A stretch of 64,000 nt of DNA from Tellurirhabdus rosea (GCF_026278345.1 NZ_CP111085.1:4746282-4810281); one strand, 5' to 3'. Positions 35,745 through 45,645 are shown, numbered from the stretch's first letter. The notes: a model not told the origin generated them from the letters alone. A program made the numbers and translations.

Positions 35745-37055
35745 TCAGGCGGGGACTTGTACGGTTTTCCAGACCCGGCGGAGGACTTTGTGGGGTTCGG
35801 GCTGGCGGGCGGTTTGCGGAACGCGGATGATGAAGGTGGAGCCTTTTCCGACGGTGCTGTCCAGGTCGAGTTTCCAGCGGTGTGCCTTCACGATTTTCTG
35901 CACGTAGCTAAGACCGAGTCCGAAGCCTTTTACGCAGTGCTGACTGCCTTCCGGAACCCGGTAGAAGGCGTTGAAGATTTTCTCCTGATGTTCCGGGGCG
36001 ATGCCAATCCCGTTGTCTTCAATCATGATGACCAGCTGGTCGCCGATGGTCCGGGTCAGGAAGCGGATATGGGGGTCAATCGGGGAATATTTGAGGGCGT
36101 TGTCGAGGAGGTTGCAGAGCACGTTGGTCAGGTGCAGGCGATCGGCTTTCAGAACGGAGGCCTGGGCCTGGAGGTCCAGCGTCAGATACCCTTCGTGCCG
36201 GTCGGCGATGGAGCGCAGCAGGTCGTGAACATCGATTGGCTCGGTCTTGAGCGTAAACGTTTTTTTCTCCGTGCGGGCCAGGGTCAGCACCGTTTCCACC
36301 TGTTGTTGCAGGCGCTGGTTCTCTTCCTGCACCATTTTGACGTATTTCAGAATGCGCTCGGGCTGTTCGTAGGTACGGGGCGAGGCCAGAATGTCGGTGG
36401 CGAGTTTAATCGCCGAAATGGGCGTCTGAAACTCGTGGGTCATGTTGTTGATGAAATCCCGCTGCATTTCCGAGACCTGTTTCTGCTGCAGCATGCGGTA
36501 CAGCACATACCCGAAAAAGCCGATGATGATCGCGACAATGGCGGAAAGCAGGGCCCAGCCGTCGAGCTGCCGCGTCAGGTAACGCCGCTGGTTGGGGAAG
36601 CGGACGACGAAATAATTGGAGTAGAGCGAATTGGCCGACAGCAGCGCCAGATCGCCCGAAGGCAGCGGGGCCGGATCGTTGGTCATGCTGCCGTACACGA
36701 CCCGTCCGTTCATCCGGTCGAAATACCCGTACTCAAATTCGGTGATGACGTGGTGAAGGTGAAACTGCGTCCGGAGCGCGTACTCCAGCTGGTTCGTGTC
36801 GAGCGGAACGTTCAGATTAACGAGGTAGTACGCCGACGAAAGTGGTACGATTTGTGCTTCCAGCTTGGTACAGCTGTCCGGACGGGAAGCCGAAATATCC
36901 CGGGCGGTAGCCTCCAGCGACTCCGTGACGGTTTGTTCAAACTGACGCTCGCGAAGATCGTAAGCCTTCCGGATCCAGAACACCTGCGTACTGAGGATTC
37001 CGATAACCGCCAGGGCTGACAGCACAACCAGTGCGCTAATCGTTTTCTTGGACAT
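35745..37055 (-). CDS. Sensor histidine kinase
   Basis: A 436-residue membrane kinase. TM1 at about 7-26, a periplasmic sensor of about 140 residues, TM2 at about 168-188, then HisKA with phosphoacceptor H207 in FINNMTHEFQTPISAIKLAT and an HATPase domain with NVLCNLLDNALKYS, IEDNGIGIAPEHQEKIFNAFYRV and GFGLGLSYVQKIVKAH. The HEFQTP H-box is typical of Bacteroidota RprX/PorY-like kinases. No response regulator is adjacent. PorX at 21258-22817 is the only other two-component protein in the window and is a possible partner (inference). Confidence 0.9.
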   Translation of the reverse strand: MSKKTISALVVLSALAVIGILSTQVFWIRKAYDLRERQFEQTVTESLEATARDISASRPDSCTKLEAQIVPLSSAYYLVNLNVPLDTNQLEYALRTQFHLHHVITEFEYGYFDRMNGRVVYGSMTNDPAPLPSGDLALLSANSLYSNYFVVRFPNQRRYLTRQLDGWALLSAIVAIIIGFFGYVLYRMLQQKQVSEMQRDFINNMTHEFQTPISAIKLATDILASPRTYEQPERILKYVKMVQEENQRLQQQVETVLTLARTEKKTFTLKTEPIDVHDLLRSIADRHEGYLTLDLQAQASVLKADRLHLTNVLCNLLDNALKYSPIDPHIRFLTRTIGDQLVIMIEDNGIGIAPEHQEKIFNAFYRVPEGSQHCVKGFGLGLSYVQKIVKAHRWKLDLDSTVGKGSTFIIRVPQTARQPEPHKVLRRVWKTVQVPA

Positions 37056-37469
37056 AACGTTGTGAGTTAGGTGGGTTGAGCGGTCCGTTAGTCAGACACC
37101 GGCTTGCTGAAGACTCCATGCTCCGGGGCAAACCTTCTTTTCAAATCCAGTCAGTCAGACAAAAAAACAGCGATACGTAAGAGAGGACTGCGGTTTCTGT
37201 CTGCTTTGCCGGGATTCTGAGGCGTTTTTCTAAAGAACTTCATGCCTTAGTGCCTGATTTAACGGACATTCTAAGTACAAGTTTCCTTCTGCAAATAACA
37301 GAAATAGCTAATTAATAGACAAATAAAAGGCCGGATTTGGGCTGGTAATTTTTTGAATTCTATCGTTTTAATGGAATATTAATCCGCGAAACAGAATTAA
37401 ATAGAGGTGATGTGCAGGCAAGAAACCGCATTTATCAGACATATGGGCGGTCGGAGGCGGCAAAAGAAG
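37056..37469. other. Intergenic region upstream of the histidine kinase, no gene seen
   Basis: A 414-nt A/T-rich spacer. It holds a T7-GTCTGACTGACT element on the minus strand (37151-37170), similar to the elements upstream of the lipoprotein and barrel genes at 10837 and 12633, about 100 nt before the kinase start. No supported reading frame. Confidence 0.5.
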
Positions 37470-37503
37470 AAAAAAGCACCGGAGAGAGGCCGGTGCTTTT
37501 TTT
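37470..37503. terminator. Bidirectional rho-independent terminator
   Basis: Perfect stem AAAAAAGCACCGG/CCGGTGCTTTTTT with a 7-nt loop and T runs on both strands, ending 7 nt before the cupin gene stop at 37511. It most likely terminates the minus-strand cupin transcript. Confidence 0.9.
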
Positions 37504-37510
37504 GAAAAAT

Positions 37511-37873
37511 TTAATCTTCGCGGTGAACGGTCGTCGGCGAAAAGGCCGGGACGCACACCGACCAGTACTCGGCGGGTTCATCGAACGGGTTGCTGTAGCG
37601 GACCCGTGTACCCCGCTGGATCAGGATCGTTTCGCCCGGTTGGAGGACAAGACGTTCCCCGTTCACTTCGATTTGTTTTTGTCCGGAAAGGAGAATGGTC
37701 ACTTCGTCGAACTCGGGCGTCTGGAACGGCTCCGACCACTGCGGCGGGGCCACCATGTGGGCGATGCTAAATCCTTCCCCGTGGGTCGAAGCCCGTCCGA
37801 AGTGCTCTTCAATGAGTTTGCCGTCCGTGGTAGGGACGACAAAAGGCTGCTTCTGTAAAACGTATCCGGGCAT
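37511..37873 (-). CDS. Small cupin-domain protein
   Basis: A 120-residue single-domain cupin. The two cupin motifs are FQTPEFDEVTILLSGQKQIEVNGERLVLQPGETILIQRGTRVRYSNPFDEPAEYWSVCVPAF. The usual metal His pair is only partly present (E/D in the first motif), so the metal site is uncertain. No signal peptide. Its start ATG overlaps the stop of the upstream Lys-rich gene by 1 bp, so they form an operon. Confidence 0.8.
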   Translation of the reverse strand: MPGYVLQKQPFVVPTTDGKLIEEHFGRASTHGEGFSIAHMVAPPQWSEPFQTPEFDEVTILLSGQKQIEVNGERLVLQPGETILIQRGTRVRYSNPFDEPAEYWSVCVPAFSPTTVHRED

Positions 37874-38334
37874 CAGACGGGATCGGATGAATCAACAGAG
37901 GCGGGTACCTGGTTATTGGCCGACGAAGCGGCTTTGCCTGTCCGGCTGCGGGGGGCGGTCCGGCTCGCGGTGGTCTGCGGCGTGCTGATTTCGTCGCCTT
38001 CAGGGGTCACTAGCGCCGGGGTTTCAACGGGCGCGTTGACGGCTAACGGCTGAACTGTCTGTTTGTCCTGCTTTTTCGAGGAATCTTTGCCTTTCTTTTT
38101 GGCTTTGACCTCGTCTTTCTTCAGCTTGGCGGCCTCTTTCTTTTTCGCCTTTTCGGATTTCTCCTTCGCTTTGGCTTCTTCTTTTTTCTTCAGCTTGGTG
38201 AGCTTGTCGGCCAGATCTTCGGCCGCTTTGGTAATGGCTTTCAAAACTTTCTTGGAAGGCTCGCCGGCTTCGCTTAGTTTCGCAGTCAGAACGCCGCCAA
38301 GGTTAGTGGCCAGCGCTTTTTTCTCCTTTTTCAT
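37873..38334 (-). CDS. Lys/Ala-rich low-complexity protein
   Basis: A 153-residue protein. Residues 1-50 look folded (NLGGVLTAKLSEAGEPSKKVLKAITKAAEDLADKL). Residues 45-90 are an almost continuous K/E/A helix (KKKEEAKAKEKSEKAKKK and similar) and the C-terminal 60 residues are a disordered P/T/S/R tail. The basic composition resembles histone-like or nucleoid proteins of Bacteroidota, but no specific family is claimed. The next gene downstream is the cupin, overlapping by 1 bp. Confidence 0.65.
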   Translation of the reverse strand: MKKEKKALATNLGGVLTAKLSEAGEPSKKVLKAITKAAEDLADKLTKLKKKEEAKAKEKSEKAKKKEAAKLKKDEVKAKKKGKDSSKKQDKQTVQPLAVNAPVETPALVTPEGDEISTPQTTASRTAPRSRTGKAASSANNQVPASVDSSDPV

Positions 38335-38388
38335 AGTGGAATTGGATTTGAAAAAAATCTACAAACAAATACACAAAAACCGGCAAAA

Positions 38389-38940
38389 TCAAAAGCCAAA
38401 TGTTAAGTTTTTGTTAAGCTTTGTCAGGTAATCCCAGCAGATAATCCCCGCGCTGACCGCAATGTTGAGCGAGTGTTTGGTGCCAAACTGCGGAATTTCC
38501 AGCACCACATCGGCCAGCTCCACCACCTCATTCCGCACGCCGGTCACTTCGTTACCAAGCACAAACGCGGTCTTTTTGTTTGGCTCAGGACTAAAATTCT
38601 GTAATAAAGTACTTCCTTCGGCCTGCTCGACGGCGACGATCTGCCAGCCTTCCGCTTTTAACCGGTGGCAAAGCGCCACCACATCCCGTTCGTGACTCCA
38701 CGCCACGGACTCGGTGGCGCCCAGGGCCGTTTTGGTAATGTCGCGGTGGGGCGGCGTGCCCGTGATGCCGCAGAGGTACAGGTGCTCGGCGCGAAAGGCG
38801 TCCGCCGTCCGGAACACGGACCCGACGTTGTTGAGGCTGCGGATATCATCCAGGAGGAGGCAGTACGGGAATTTCGGGGCGGCCTGGAATTCTTCGACGG
38901 AGAGTCGGGCCAGCTCGTCGAGGCTTATTTTTCTGGGCAT
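38389..38940 (-). CDS. TrmH/SpoU-family RNA 2'-O-methyltransferase
   Basis: A 183-residue SPOUT methyltransferase. The three SpoU motifs are present: [20 protein letters not shown] (motif 1), [15 protein letters not shown] (motif 2) and [21 protein letters not shown] (motif 3), which together form the knotted SAM site. No N-terminal substrate-binding extension, so it is a minimal TrmH- or TrmL-type enzyme acting on tRNA or rRNA ribose. It is divergent from mutS, 56 bp away. Confidence 0.9.
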   Translation of the reverse strand: MPRKISLDELARLSVEEFQAAPKFPYCLLLDDIRSLNNVGSVFRTADAFRAEHLYLCGITGTPPHRDITKTALGATESVAWSHERDVVALCHRLKAEGWQIVAVEQAEGSTLLQNFSPEPNKKTAFVLGNEVTGVRNEVVELADVVLEIPQFGTKHSLNIAVSAGIICWDYLTKLNKNLTFGF

Positions 38941-38996
38941 TTTTCGGTAAATTTGGCTTTAATTTCCGCGCAAAGCTGCGGAAAAACATCGAAAGA

Positions 38997-41645
38997 ATGG
39001 CACGTTCCGCTTCCACCACGACAGCACCCCGAGTTGTAAAAGAGACGCCCCTCAACCGGCAATATAACCAGATAAAAGCCAAGTACCCCGGCGCGCTGCT
39101 CCTGTTTCGCGTGGGGGATTTTTACGAAACGTTCGGCGAGGACGCCATTCGGGCCAGCAAAATTCTGGGTATCACGCTCACCCGGCGCAACAACGGCGGG
39201 TCGCAGGAAGAACTGGCCGGGTTTCCGCATCACTCGCTCGATACGCACCTGCCCAAACTCGTCCGGGCGGGCGAACGCGTGGCCATCTGCGACCAGCTCG
39301 AAGACCCCGCCGTGGCCAAGGGCATCGTCCGGCGCGGTGTGACGGAACTCGTGACCCCGGGCGTGTCCTTCAACGACAACGTGCTCGACGTGCGCCGCAA
39401 CAACTACCTCGCGGCGGTGCATTTCGGCGGGCCGGACCGCTTTGGTATTTCCTTCCTCGATATTTCGACCGGCGAATTTCTCGTGGCGCAGGGCAACGGA
39501 GCGTACGTCGATAAGCTCCTGCAGAGCTTCAATCCCGCCGAGGTGCTGTACTGCAAGCGGAACCGCAAGGAATTTACTGAACTGTTTGGCGATAAGTTTC
39601 ACACCTACACGCTCGAAGACTGGGCGTTCCAGTACGACTTTTCGTACCCGCTGCTGACCCAGCACTTCCGGGTCAATTCGCTCAAAGGCTTCGGCGTGGA
39701 GGCACTGACGGACGGCATCGTTCCGGCGGGCGTCATTCTGCATTACCTGCACGAAACGGAGCATAAGGACGTGGCCCACATCGTCCGGCTGACGCGGCTG
39801 GAGGAGGACAAATACGTCTGGCTCGACCGCTTTACCATCCGCAACCTCGAACTGGTGCAGGCGCAGCAGGAGGGAGGCGTGCCCCTGATTCAGGTGCTGG
39901 ACCAGACTGTGACGCCGATGGGCGCGCGCCTGCTGCGGAAATGGCTCAGCCTGCCGCTGAAAGACCGGGCGCTGATCGAAGAACGCCTCAACATGGTCGA
40001 AATGCTGAAAGACGACGCCGACCTGCTCGACGCCCTGATTCAGCACCTGAAGCAGATCGGCGACCTCGAACGGCTGATTTCCAAAGTGGCCGTGCGCCGG
40101 GCCAGTCCGCGCGAGATGGTGCAGCTCAAGCGCTCGCTCCAGCACATTCTGCCGATGAAGGAACACCTGATTACGGCCCTCAGCGAACATCCCGACCACG
40201 CGTCCCTGAAAAAATACGCCGACCAGCTCAACCCCGTCACCTTCCTGCTCGACCGCATCGACGCCGAACTGCGCGACGATCCCCCGACGGTCAGCAACCA
40301 GGGCGGCATGATCAAATCCGGCGTCAATGCCGAGCTGGACGAACTCCATGCGCTGGCTTATTCGGGGAAGGATTACCTCGTGCAGTTGCAGAACCGCGAG
40401 GTCCAGCGGACGGGCATCAACTCGCTCAAAATCGCGTACAACAAGGTTTTTGGCTATTATCTGGAAGTCACCAACGCGCACAAGGACCGCGTGCCCGACG
40501 ACTGGATTCGCAAGCAGACGCTGGTGAACGCCGAGCGGTACATCACGCCCGAACTGAAGGAATACGAAGACAAAATCCTGAACGCCGAAGACCAGATTTT
40601 CGCCATCGAGCAGCGGATGTTCAACGAACTGGTGCTGGCAGCGGGCGAATACACGCTGGCCGTGCAGCAGAACGCCCGCGTGGTGTCGGTGCTCGATGTG
40701 CTTTCGTCCTTCGCCCGGGTAGCCCAGCGCAACCGCTACGTGAAGCCGCAACTGACGGACTCCAACGTGTTGAATATCCAGGACGGGCGGCATCCGGTCA
40801 TCGAGCAGCAACTGCCGCCCGGCGAACCGTACGTTCCGAATAACATTTACCTGGACGACGAAACCCAGCAGATCATCATCATCACCGGCCCCAACATGGC
40901 GGGCAAATCGGCGCTGCTGCGGCAGACGGCCCTGATTGTGCTCATGGCGCAGACGGGTTCGTTCGTTCCGGCCTCGTCGGCCGAGATTGGTCTGGTAGAC
41001 AAGATTTTCACGCGGGTGGGCGCTTCCGACAACCTTTCCCGCGGCGAGTCGACGTTCATGGTGGAGATGACCGAAACGGCCTCCATCCTCAACAACCTGA
41101 GCAACCGCAGTCTGCTGCTGATGGACGAAATCGGGCGGGGAACGAGCACCTACGACGGCGTTTCGATTGCCTGGTCAATTGCCGAATACCTGCACAACCA
41201 CCCGCAGTTCCGGCCCAAAACGCTGTTTGCCACCCATTACCACGAACTGAACGAACTGGCAAACGATTTTCCGCGCATCAAAAACTTCAACGTGGCAGTG
41301 AAGGAGGTGGGCAACAAGGTGATTTTCCTGCGAAAACTAAAAGAAGGCGGCTCGGAACATAGTTTCGGAATCCACGTGGCGCAGATGGCTGGAATGCCCG
41401 GCGAAATCGTCAAACGGGCCAACGAGGTGCTGGAGCAACTGGAAAAGGACTCCATCCGGGACGTGAACCGGGAGAAGCTCCGAGAAGCGCCCAAGCCGCA
41501 GCCCGAACTGGCGCTCAAAATCTTCGAAGCCGGCGACCCGAAGGCCGAACTGATCCGGGAGAAACTCCGCAACATCGACGTCAACCGCCTGACCCCCATC
41601 GAGGCCCTGCTGAAGCTGAACGAACTACTGAAACTTGCCGAATAA
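38997..41645 (+). CDS. mutS: DNA mismatch repair protein MutS
   Basis: An 882-residue mismatch-recognition ATPase. The N-terminal domain has the mismatch-wedge motif [10 protein letters not shown] (about 42-51). Connector, core and clamp domains follow, then the ATPase with Walker [30 protein letters not shown] (signature), Walker [17 protein letters not shown] and THYHEL. The C-terminal helix-turn-helix dimerisation region contains [24 protein letters not shown]. Length and motifs are normal for MutS1. Transcription ends at a 67-bp-arm hairpin immediately downstream. Confidence 0.97.
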   Translation: MARSASTTTAPRVVKETPLNRQYNQIKAKYPGALLLFRVGDFYETFGEDAIRASKILGITLTRRNNGGSQEELAGFPHHSLDTHLPKLVRAGERVAICDQLEDPAVAKGIVRRGVTELVTPGVSFNDNVLDVRRNNYLAAVHFGGPDRFGISFLDISTGEFLVAQGNGAYVDKLLQSFNPAEVLYCKRNRKEFTELFGDKFHTYTLEDWAFQYDFSYPLLTQHFRVNSLKGFGVEALTDGIVPAGVILHYLHETEHKDVAHIVRLTRLEEDKYVWLDRFTIRNLELVQAQQEGGVPLIQVLDQTVTPMGARLLRKWLSLPLKDRALIEERLNMVEMLKDDADLLDALIQHLKQIGDLERLISKVAVRRASPREMVQLKRSLQHILPMKEHLITALSEHPDHASLKKYADQLNPVTFLLDRIDAELRDDPPTVSNQGGMIKSGVNAELDELHALAYSGKDYLVQLQNREVQRTGINSLKIAYNKVFGYYLEVTNAHKDRVPDDWIRKQTLVNAERYITPELKEYEDKILNAEDQIFAIEQRMFNELVLAAGEYTLAVQQNARVVSVLDVLSSFARVAQRNRYVKPQLTDSNVLNIQDGRHPVIEQQLPPGEPYVPNNIYLDDETQQIIIITGPNMAGKSALLRQTALIVLMAQTGSFVPASSAEIGLVDKIFTRVGASDNLSRGESTFMVEMTETASILNNLSNRSLLLMDEIGRGTSTYDGVSIAWSIAEYLHNHPQFRPKTLFATHYHELNELANDFPRIKNFNVAVKEVGNKVIFLRKLKEGGSEHSFGIHVAQMAGMPGEIVKRANEVLEQLEKDSIRDVNREKLREAPKPQPELALKIFEAGDPKAELIREKLRNIDVNRLTPIEALLKLNELLKLAE

Positions 41646-41646
41646 T

Positions 41647-41794
41647 AATGAAGAATTAAAAATTAAGAGTTAAAAGTTAAAAGCGGTCCGCCGCCGCGGT
41701 AAGGCTCCGCTGAAACAGAAACCTGAATCAGCGGAGCCTTACCGCGGCGGCGGACCGCTTTTAACTTTTAACTCTTAATTTTTAATTCTTCATT
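41647..41794. repeat. Long inverted repeat with 67-bp perfect arms (IR-12)
   Basis: Arms 41647-41713 and 41728-41794 are perfectly complementary over 67 bp with a 14-nt loop (AACAGAAACCTGAA). Outer part: GAATTAAAAATTAAGAG words. Middle: GC module 41683-41700. Inner: AAGGCTCCGCTGA stem. The central 42 nt equal those at 35648-35689. It lies between the convergent mutS and LolA-like genes. Confidence 0.97.
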
Positions 41795-41796
41795 CC

Positions 41797-42519
41797 CTAT
41801 TTAGCAGGCATTTTGAAGATGGCCGGGTCTACCGTAGGGTTCAGCGTGAGTTTGGTCACCTGCATGTTGATGGGAGCGGGGGCGCCGGGGGCTTCCATCG
41901 TGATGCTGAAGGGCAGCGTAACGCCTTCTACAGCTTTGAAATTCGAGAAATTGGCCTTCACCTCGGCGGTCTGGCCCTGGACCGGCACCACGGCTTTGGT
42001 GCCCGCGAGCTGGTAATCACCCGCGTTGATGTAAAAGTTGACGGTCGCTTCGGGCCGAGTCACCTTGATGTTGAACACGTCCTTGCCGTTCAGCTGCTCC
42101 TTGCCGACCAGTTCCATCGGATACTTGTTGATTTTGGCGTAGGCCAGCTGCAGGCCCGTGACCTCCGTATTGCTCTTCTGGAACTTCGCCTGCTCCGCCG
42201 GAATGGGCTGCGGGTCGCTGCTGCCGGCCATGGGGTTAATCATCCAGCCGCTTTCGCCGTCGATAACGGTAACCATGTTCTGGCCCATGACCGTGATGTC
42301 GCTCCGGGACGATTTGCCCACGACGGCCGTGGTCTTGCCGGTCATTTCCATGCCCATGACCGACATGGTCTGTTCGTACTGGACCGACTTGATGCCCGAT
42401 ATTTTATCCATTCCGCCGACGGCGACAATGTGCTTGTTGACCACCTCGTCAACCGTCTGGGCAAACGCTCCTGCCGAAAGTAAAACGGCCGAAAGAGCGA
42501 ATAAAATGCGTTTTTTCAT
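41797..42519 (-). CDS. LolA-like periplasmic protein
   Basis: A 240-residue exported protein with a clean signal peptide (MKKRILFALSAVLLSAGAFAQ). The mature part has the half-barrel pattern of LolA/outer-membrane lipoprotein-sorting family proteins: VNKHIVAVGGMDKISGIKSVQYEQTMSVMGMEM, SRSDITVMGQNMVTVIDGESGWMINP, ELVGKEQLNGKDVFNIKVT and VNFYINAGDYQLAGTKAV. A role in lipoprotein or lipid carriage is possible; this subgroup is uncharacterised. It is convergent with mutS. Confidence 0.8.
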   Translation of the reverse strand: MKKRILFALSAVLLSAGAFAQTVDEVVNKHIVAVGGMDKISGIKSVQYEQTMSVMGMEMTGKTTAVVGKSSRSDITVMGQNMVTVIDGESGWMINPMAGSSDPQPIPAEQAKFQKSNTEVTGLQLAYAKINKYPMELVGKEQLNGKDVFNIKVTRPEATVNFYINAGDYQLAGTKAVVPVQGQTAEVKANFSNFKAVEGVTLPFSITMEAPGAPAPINMQVTKLTLNPTVDPAIFKMPAK

Positions 42520-42656
42520 TTGAATAGGAATGTTAAAGAAGGGAAGTTAACCCTTTTTTTTCAGAATCAGTACGTTGCAGGTCAAACCGGGTTCGGGCAG
42601 GCGGCGGGGAGTGAACGGCGGGCGTTTCTTTTCCTTTCATATTCACCGAAAAACGC

Positions 42657-42664
42657 TAATTTCG
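42657..42664 (+). promoter_or_regulatory. -7 promoter box of the nucleoside permease gene
   Basis: TAATTTCG, one change from TAnnTTTG, 39 nt before ATG 42703; a TTT at about 42635 may act as -33. Confidence 0.35.
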
Positions 42665-42702
42665 GCTTTAGTATTATTTTTTCTTAACCAGTCTTAACTC
42701 GT

Positions 42703-43902
42703 ATGAGCCTTTCGACCCGCGTTCGGTTATCGGCGCTGATGTTTCTGGAATTTCTCGTTTGGGGTTCGTGGTATGTGCCGATGGGGACCTACGTCGCCAA
42801 GGGACTTAATGCACCCGACCAGATCGGGACGGCCTATTCCACCAACGCCATTGCGGCCATCGTTTCCCCGTTTTTTGTGGGCATGTTTGCCGATAAATTC
42901 TTCCCGGCGCAGCGCGTACTGGGCGTTTTGCACCTGCTCGGAGCCGCCGTCTTTTTCTGGCTGACGACCGTGCACGATTTCGACACCTTCTACTGGGTCA
43001 TCCTGCTTTACAACATGCTGTACATGCCGACGATGGCCCTCGCCAACTCGGTCGCTTTCCGCCAGCTCGGAAACCCGGAAAAGGACTTCGGCTCCATCCG
43101 TGTTCTGGGCACCATCGGCTGGATCGTGTCGGGCTACCTGCTCGATCTGTTCGGCGTCGCCGGGACGGCCAATCTGTTCTGGATCGGCGTTGTGGGTTCG
43201 GTGGCGCTGGGTCTGTATTCCTTCACGCTGCCCAATACGCCGCCCAGCGGTAAAGGCCAGGGTACTTCGTTTGCGCAGGTTGTCGGGCTGGATGCGTTCT
43301 CGATGTTCCGCGACCGGTCCTTCGCCATTTTCTTCCTCGCTTCGCTGCTGATCTGCATTCCGCTGTCGTTTTATTACAACCTGACCAATCTGTTCCTGAC
43401 CGATTCGGGCGTCAGCAATCCCAGTTCGCTGCAAACCTGGGGGCAGGTTTCCGAGATTCTGTTCATGCTGCTGCTGCCGGTGTTTCTGCTGCGGCTGGGC
43501 GTCAAAAACATCCTCATCATCGCCATTCTGGCCTGGACGAGCCGCTACCTGCTGTTTGCCTACGGCAGCCAGTCGCTGGTGATGCTGCTGCTCGGTATTC
43601 TGCTGCACGGAATCTGCTACGACTTCTTCTTCGTGACCGGCCAGATTTACACCGACCAGAAAGCGGGCGAACGCTACAAATCGTCGGCCCAGGGCATGAT
43701 TACGCTGGCGACCTACGGCGTGGGTATGTTCATCGGTTCGATGGTGCAGAACTACGTCTACAAAACCTACCCGAACGACTGGAAAACGGTATGGCTCATT
43801 CCCGCGGGCATTGCCCTGGTGGTACTGGTGATTTTTGTCCTGCTGTTCCGCGACAAAAAGCCCGTTCCGGTAAAGGACGAACTGGTGACCGGCCCGCTAT
43901 AA
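42703..43902 (+). CDS. NupG-type nucleoside/MFS permease
   Basis: A 399-residue inner-membrane transporter with about 12 helices. The start LSALMFLEFLVWGSWYVPMGTYVAKGL and the block IGTAYSTNAIAAIVSPFFVGMFADKFFPAQRVL match nucleoside:H+ symporters of the NupG/XapB group. FRQLGNPEKDFGSIRVLGTIGWIVSGYLLDLFG and GICYDFFFVTGQIYTDQKAG are further family blocks. It probably imports nucleosides. It is a monocistronic unit ending in a strong terminator. Confidence 0.9.
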   Translation: MSLSTRVRLSALMFLEFLVWGSWYVPMGTYVAKGLNAPDQIGTAYSTNAIAAIVSPFFVGMFADKFFPAQRVLGVLHLLGAAVFFWLTTVHDFDTFYWVILLYNMLYMPTMALANSVAFRQLGNPEKDFGSIRVLGTIGWIVSGYLLDLFGVAGTANLFWIGVVGSVALGLYSFTLPNTPPSGKGQGTSFAQVVGLDAFSMFRDRSFAIFFLASLLICIPLSFYYNLTNLFLTDSGVSNPSSLQTWGQVSEILFMLLLPVFLLRLGVKNILIIAILAWTSRYLLFAYGSQSLVMLLLGILLHGICYDFFFVTGQIYTDQKAGERYKSSAQGMITLATYGVGMFIGSMVQNYVYKTYPNDWKTVWLIPAGIALVVLVIFVLLFRDKKPVPVKDELVTGPL

Positions 43903-43975
43903 GTACCCCCGGAAGCCATTCCGGTAAAAGGTCGGAATTTGTGCTATAAAAACCCGGAATAACTTCCGGGGATAC

Positions 43976-44005
43976 AAAGACGCCGCTTGGAGCGGCGTCT
44001 TTTTT
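43976..44005 (+). terminator. Rho-independent terminator after the permease gene
   Basis: Stem AAAGACGCCGCT/AGCGGCGTCTTT with TGG loop, followed by TTTTGTTTT. Confidence 0.9.
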
Positions 44006-44119
44006 GTTTTAAGGGAAAATCCTAGCGATTTGAACGGATCAATGTTATCAGGAATACAGGGAACTTCGCAAATTGCACTTCCAAATCGATAAACTGCCCG
44101 AGGCAGCAATAAAAACTGA

Positions 44120-44920
44120 ATGACTCAACCAGTGACCAGTAATTCACTCCGCCTCCTGACCTACAACCTCAACGGCATCCGTTCGGCCCTCAGCAAAGGC
44201 CTTACCGATTACCTCCGCGCGCAGAACTACGACATTCTCTGTTTTCAGGAAGTGAAAGCTACCCACGACGTCGTAGACCTCAAGCCGCTGGAAGATCTCG
44301 GCTACTGCTACCACTGGCACTCGGCCGAAAAGAAAGGCTACAGCGGCGTCGCCACGTTTTCCAAAGAAAAACCCGACCGGGTGGTGCAGGGCTGTGGCAT
44401 TTCGGCCTACGACTGCGAAGGCCGCATTCTGCGCACCGATTTCGGCAACCTGACGCTGCTCAACTGCTACTTTCCCTCCGGCACAACGGGCGAGGCGCGG
44501 CAGTCGGTCAAGATGCAGTTTCTGGATGATTTCTTCGAATACGTGCAGGCGTTACGCCGGGAGCGCCCGAACCTGATTGTGGTGGGGGATTACAACATTG
44601 CCCATACCGAAAAGGACATTCACGACCCGGTGCGCAACAGGCATACGACCGGCTTTCTGCCCGAAGAACGCGCCTGGATGACCAAATGGTTTGAAGCGGG
44701 CTTTGTCGATACCTTTCGCCACCAGAATCCGGACGCCGTGGAATACAGCTGGTGGAGTTACCGCGCCGGTGCCCGGACCAACAACAAAGGCTGGCGTATC
44801 GATTACATTTCCGTGACCGATACGCTGAAAGACCGCATCCGGGCCGCCGGTCACCACCGGGAAGCCGTCCATTCGGACCACGGGCCGGTCTGGGCCGAGA
44901 TTGATGGGTCGATAGGGTGA
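44120..44920 (+). CDS. xth: Exodeoxyribonuclease III (AP endonuclease)
   Basis: A 266-residue Mg-dependent nuclease of the ExoIII/APE1 family, for base-excision repair of abasic sites. Motifs: LLTYNLNGIRSAL (Asn metal ligand), DILCFQEVKA (catalytic Glu), LLNCYFPSG, NLIVVGDYNIAHTEKDI (Asp/Asn), RTNNKGWRIDYISVT (Asp in WRIDY) and the terminal SDHGPVWAEI (catalytic His in SDH). Start and length are typical. It is the first of several genes on the + strand up to nadR. Confidence 0.94.
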   Translation: MTQPVTSNSLRLLTYNLNGIRSALSKGLTDYLRAQNYDILCFQEVKATHDVVDLKPLEDLGYCYHWHSAEKKGYSGVATFSKEKPDRVVQGCGISAYDCEGRILRTDFGNLTLLNCYFPSGTTGEARQSVKMQFLDDFFEYVQALRRERPNLIVVGDYNIAHTEKDIHDPVRNRHTTGFLPEERAWMTKWFEAGFVDTFRHQNPDAVEYSWWSYRAGARTNNKGWRIDYISVTDTLKDRIRAAGHHREAVHSDHGPVWAEIDGSIG

Positions 44921-44983
44921 TGGACTGATGGGGCAGAACCCACTCAACCCATAATCATCTATCATTCAACCAATCAATAAACG

Positions 44984-45568
44984 ATGTATTACCTCATTTA
45001 TAAGCCTTACCTGATGCTTTCCCAGTTTTCACGGGAAGGGGACAAGCCGACGCTGGCGGATTTGTCTTTCCCGTTTGCCAAAGACGTGTATCCCGTCGGA
45101 CGGCTGGATGCGGATAGTGAAGGATTGCTTTTTTTGACCAGTGATAAGGCACTGAACCATAGGTTGTTGAACCCGAAGTTCCGGCACATGCGGACGTACT
45201 ACGTGCAGGTGGAAGGCGACCTTACGGCCGAAGCCTGTCGCCAGTTGTCGGAAGGCGTGACAATCTCCGTTGACGGAAAACCGTACGACACGCTACCGGC
45301 CCGGGCGGTGCGGATCGAGGAGCCGCCGCTGCCGCCGCGCAACCCGCCCATCCGCTACCGGGCGGCCATTCCCACCTCCTGGCTGTCGATTACGCTGCAC
45401 GAAGGAAAGAACCGGCAGGTGCGCAAAATGACCGCCGCTGTCGGCTTCCCGACCCTCCGGCTGGTGCGCTGGTCAATTGAATCGCTGACGGCCGAAGGCA
45501 TGCAGCCAGGCGATGTGCGGGAACTGACGCTGGGCGCCGTAAACCAGGGCTTGAAACTACACCGCTAG
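44984..45568 (+). CDS. Pseudouridine synthase, RsuA/RluE family
   Basis: A 194-residue enzyme without an S4 domain. Characteristic blocks: [15 protein letters not shown] at the start, [20 protein letters not shown] (catalytic Asp in GRLDADSEG), KTY-like [14 protein letters not shown], and [29 protein letters not shown]. Short S4-less members such as RluE modify U2457 of 23S rRNA in E. coli, and that role is plausible here. A weakly palindromic GATGG-word spacer (44921-44983) separates it from xth. Confidence 0.92.
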   Translation: MYYLIYKPYLMLSQFSREGDKPTLADLSFPFAKDVYPVGRLDADSEGLLFLTSDKALNHRLLNPKFRHMRTYYVQVEGDLTAEACRQLSEGVTISVDGKPYDTLPARAVRIEEPPLPPRNPPIRYRAAIPTSWLSITLHEGKNRQVRKMTAAVGFPTLRLVRWSIESLTAEGMQPGDVRELTLGAVNQGLKLHR

Positions 45569-45645
45569 CTGTACTGGCACGACCGTCGGGCGGCCCGTTG
45601 CCGCCGTGCCACCGCCGATGAACCACCCAAACGGGATTCCTGAAC

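Noticed and set aside
44921-44983. Inverted repeat between xth and the pseudouridine synthase gene
   Set aside because: GATGG/ATCATC words recall the hairpin family, but pairing is too poor to count as a member.
45569-45645. Riboswitch upstream of pnuC
   Set aside because: The gap has a GC-rich palindromic feel, but no TPP or NAD-II/NAD-I core could be matched.
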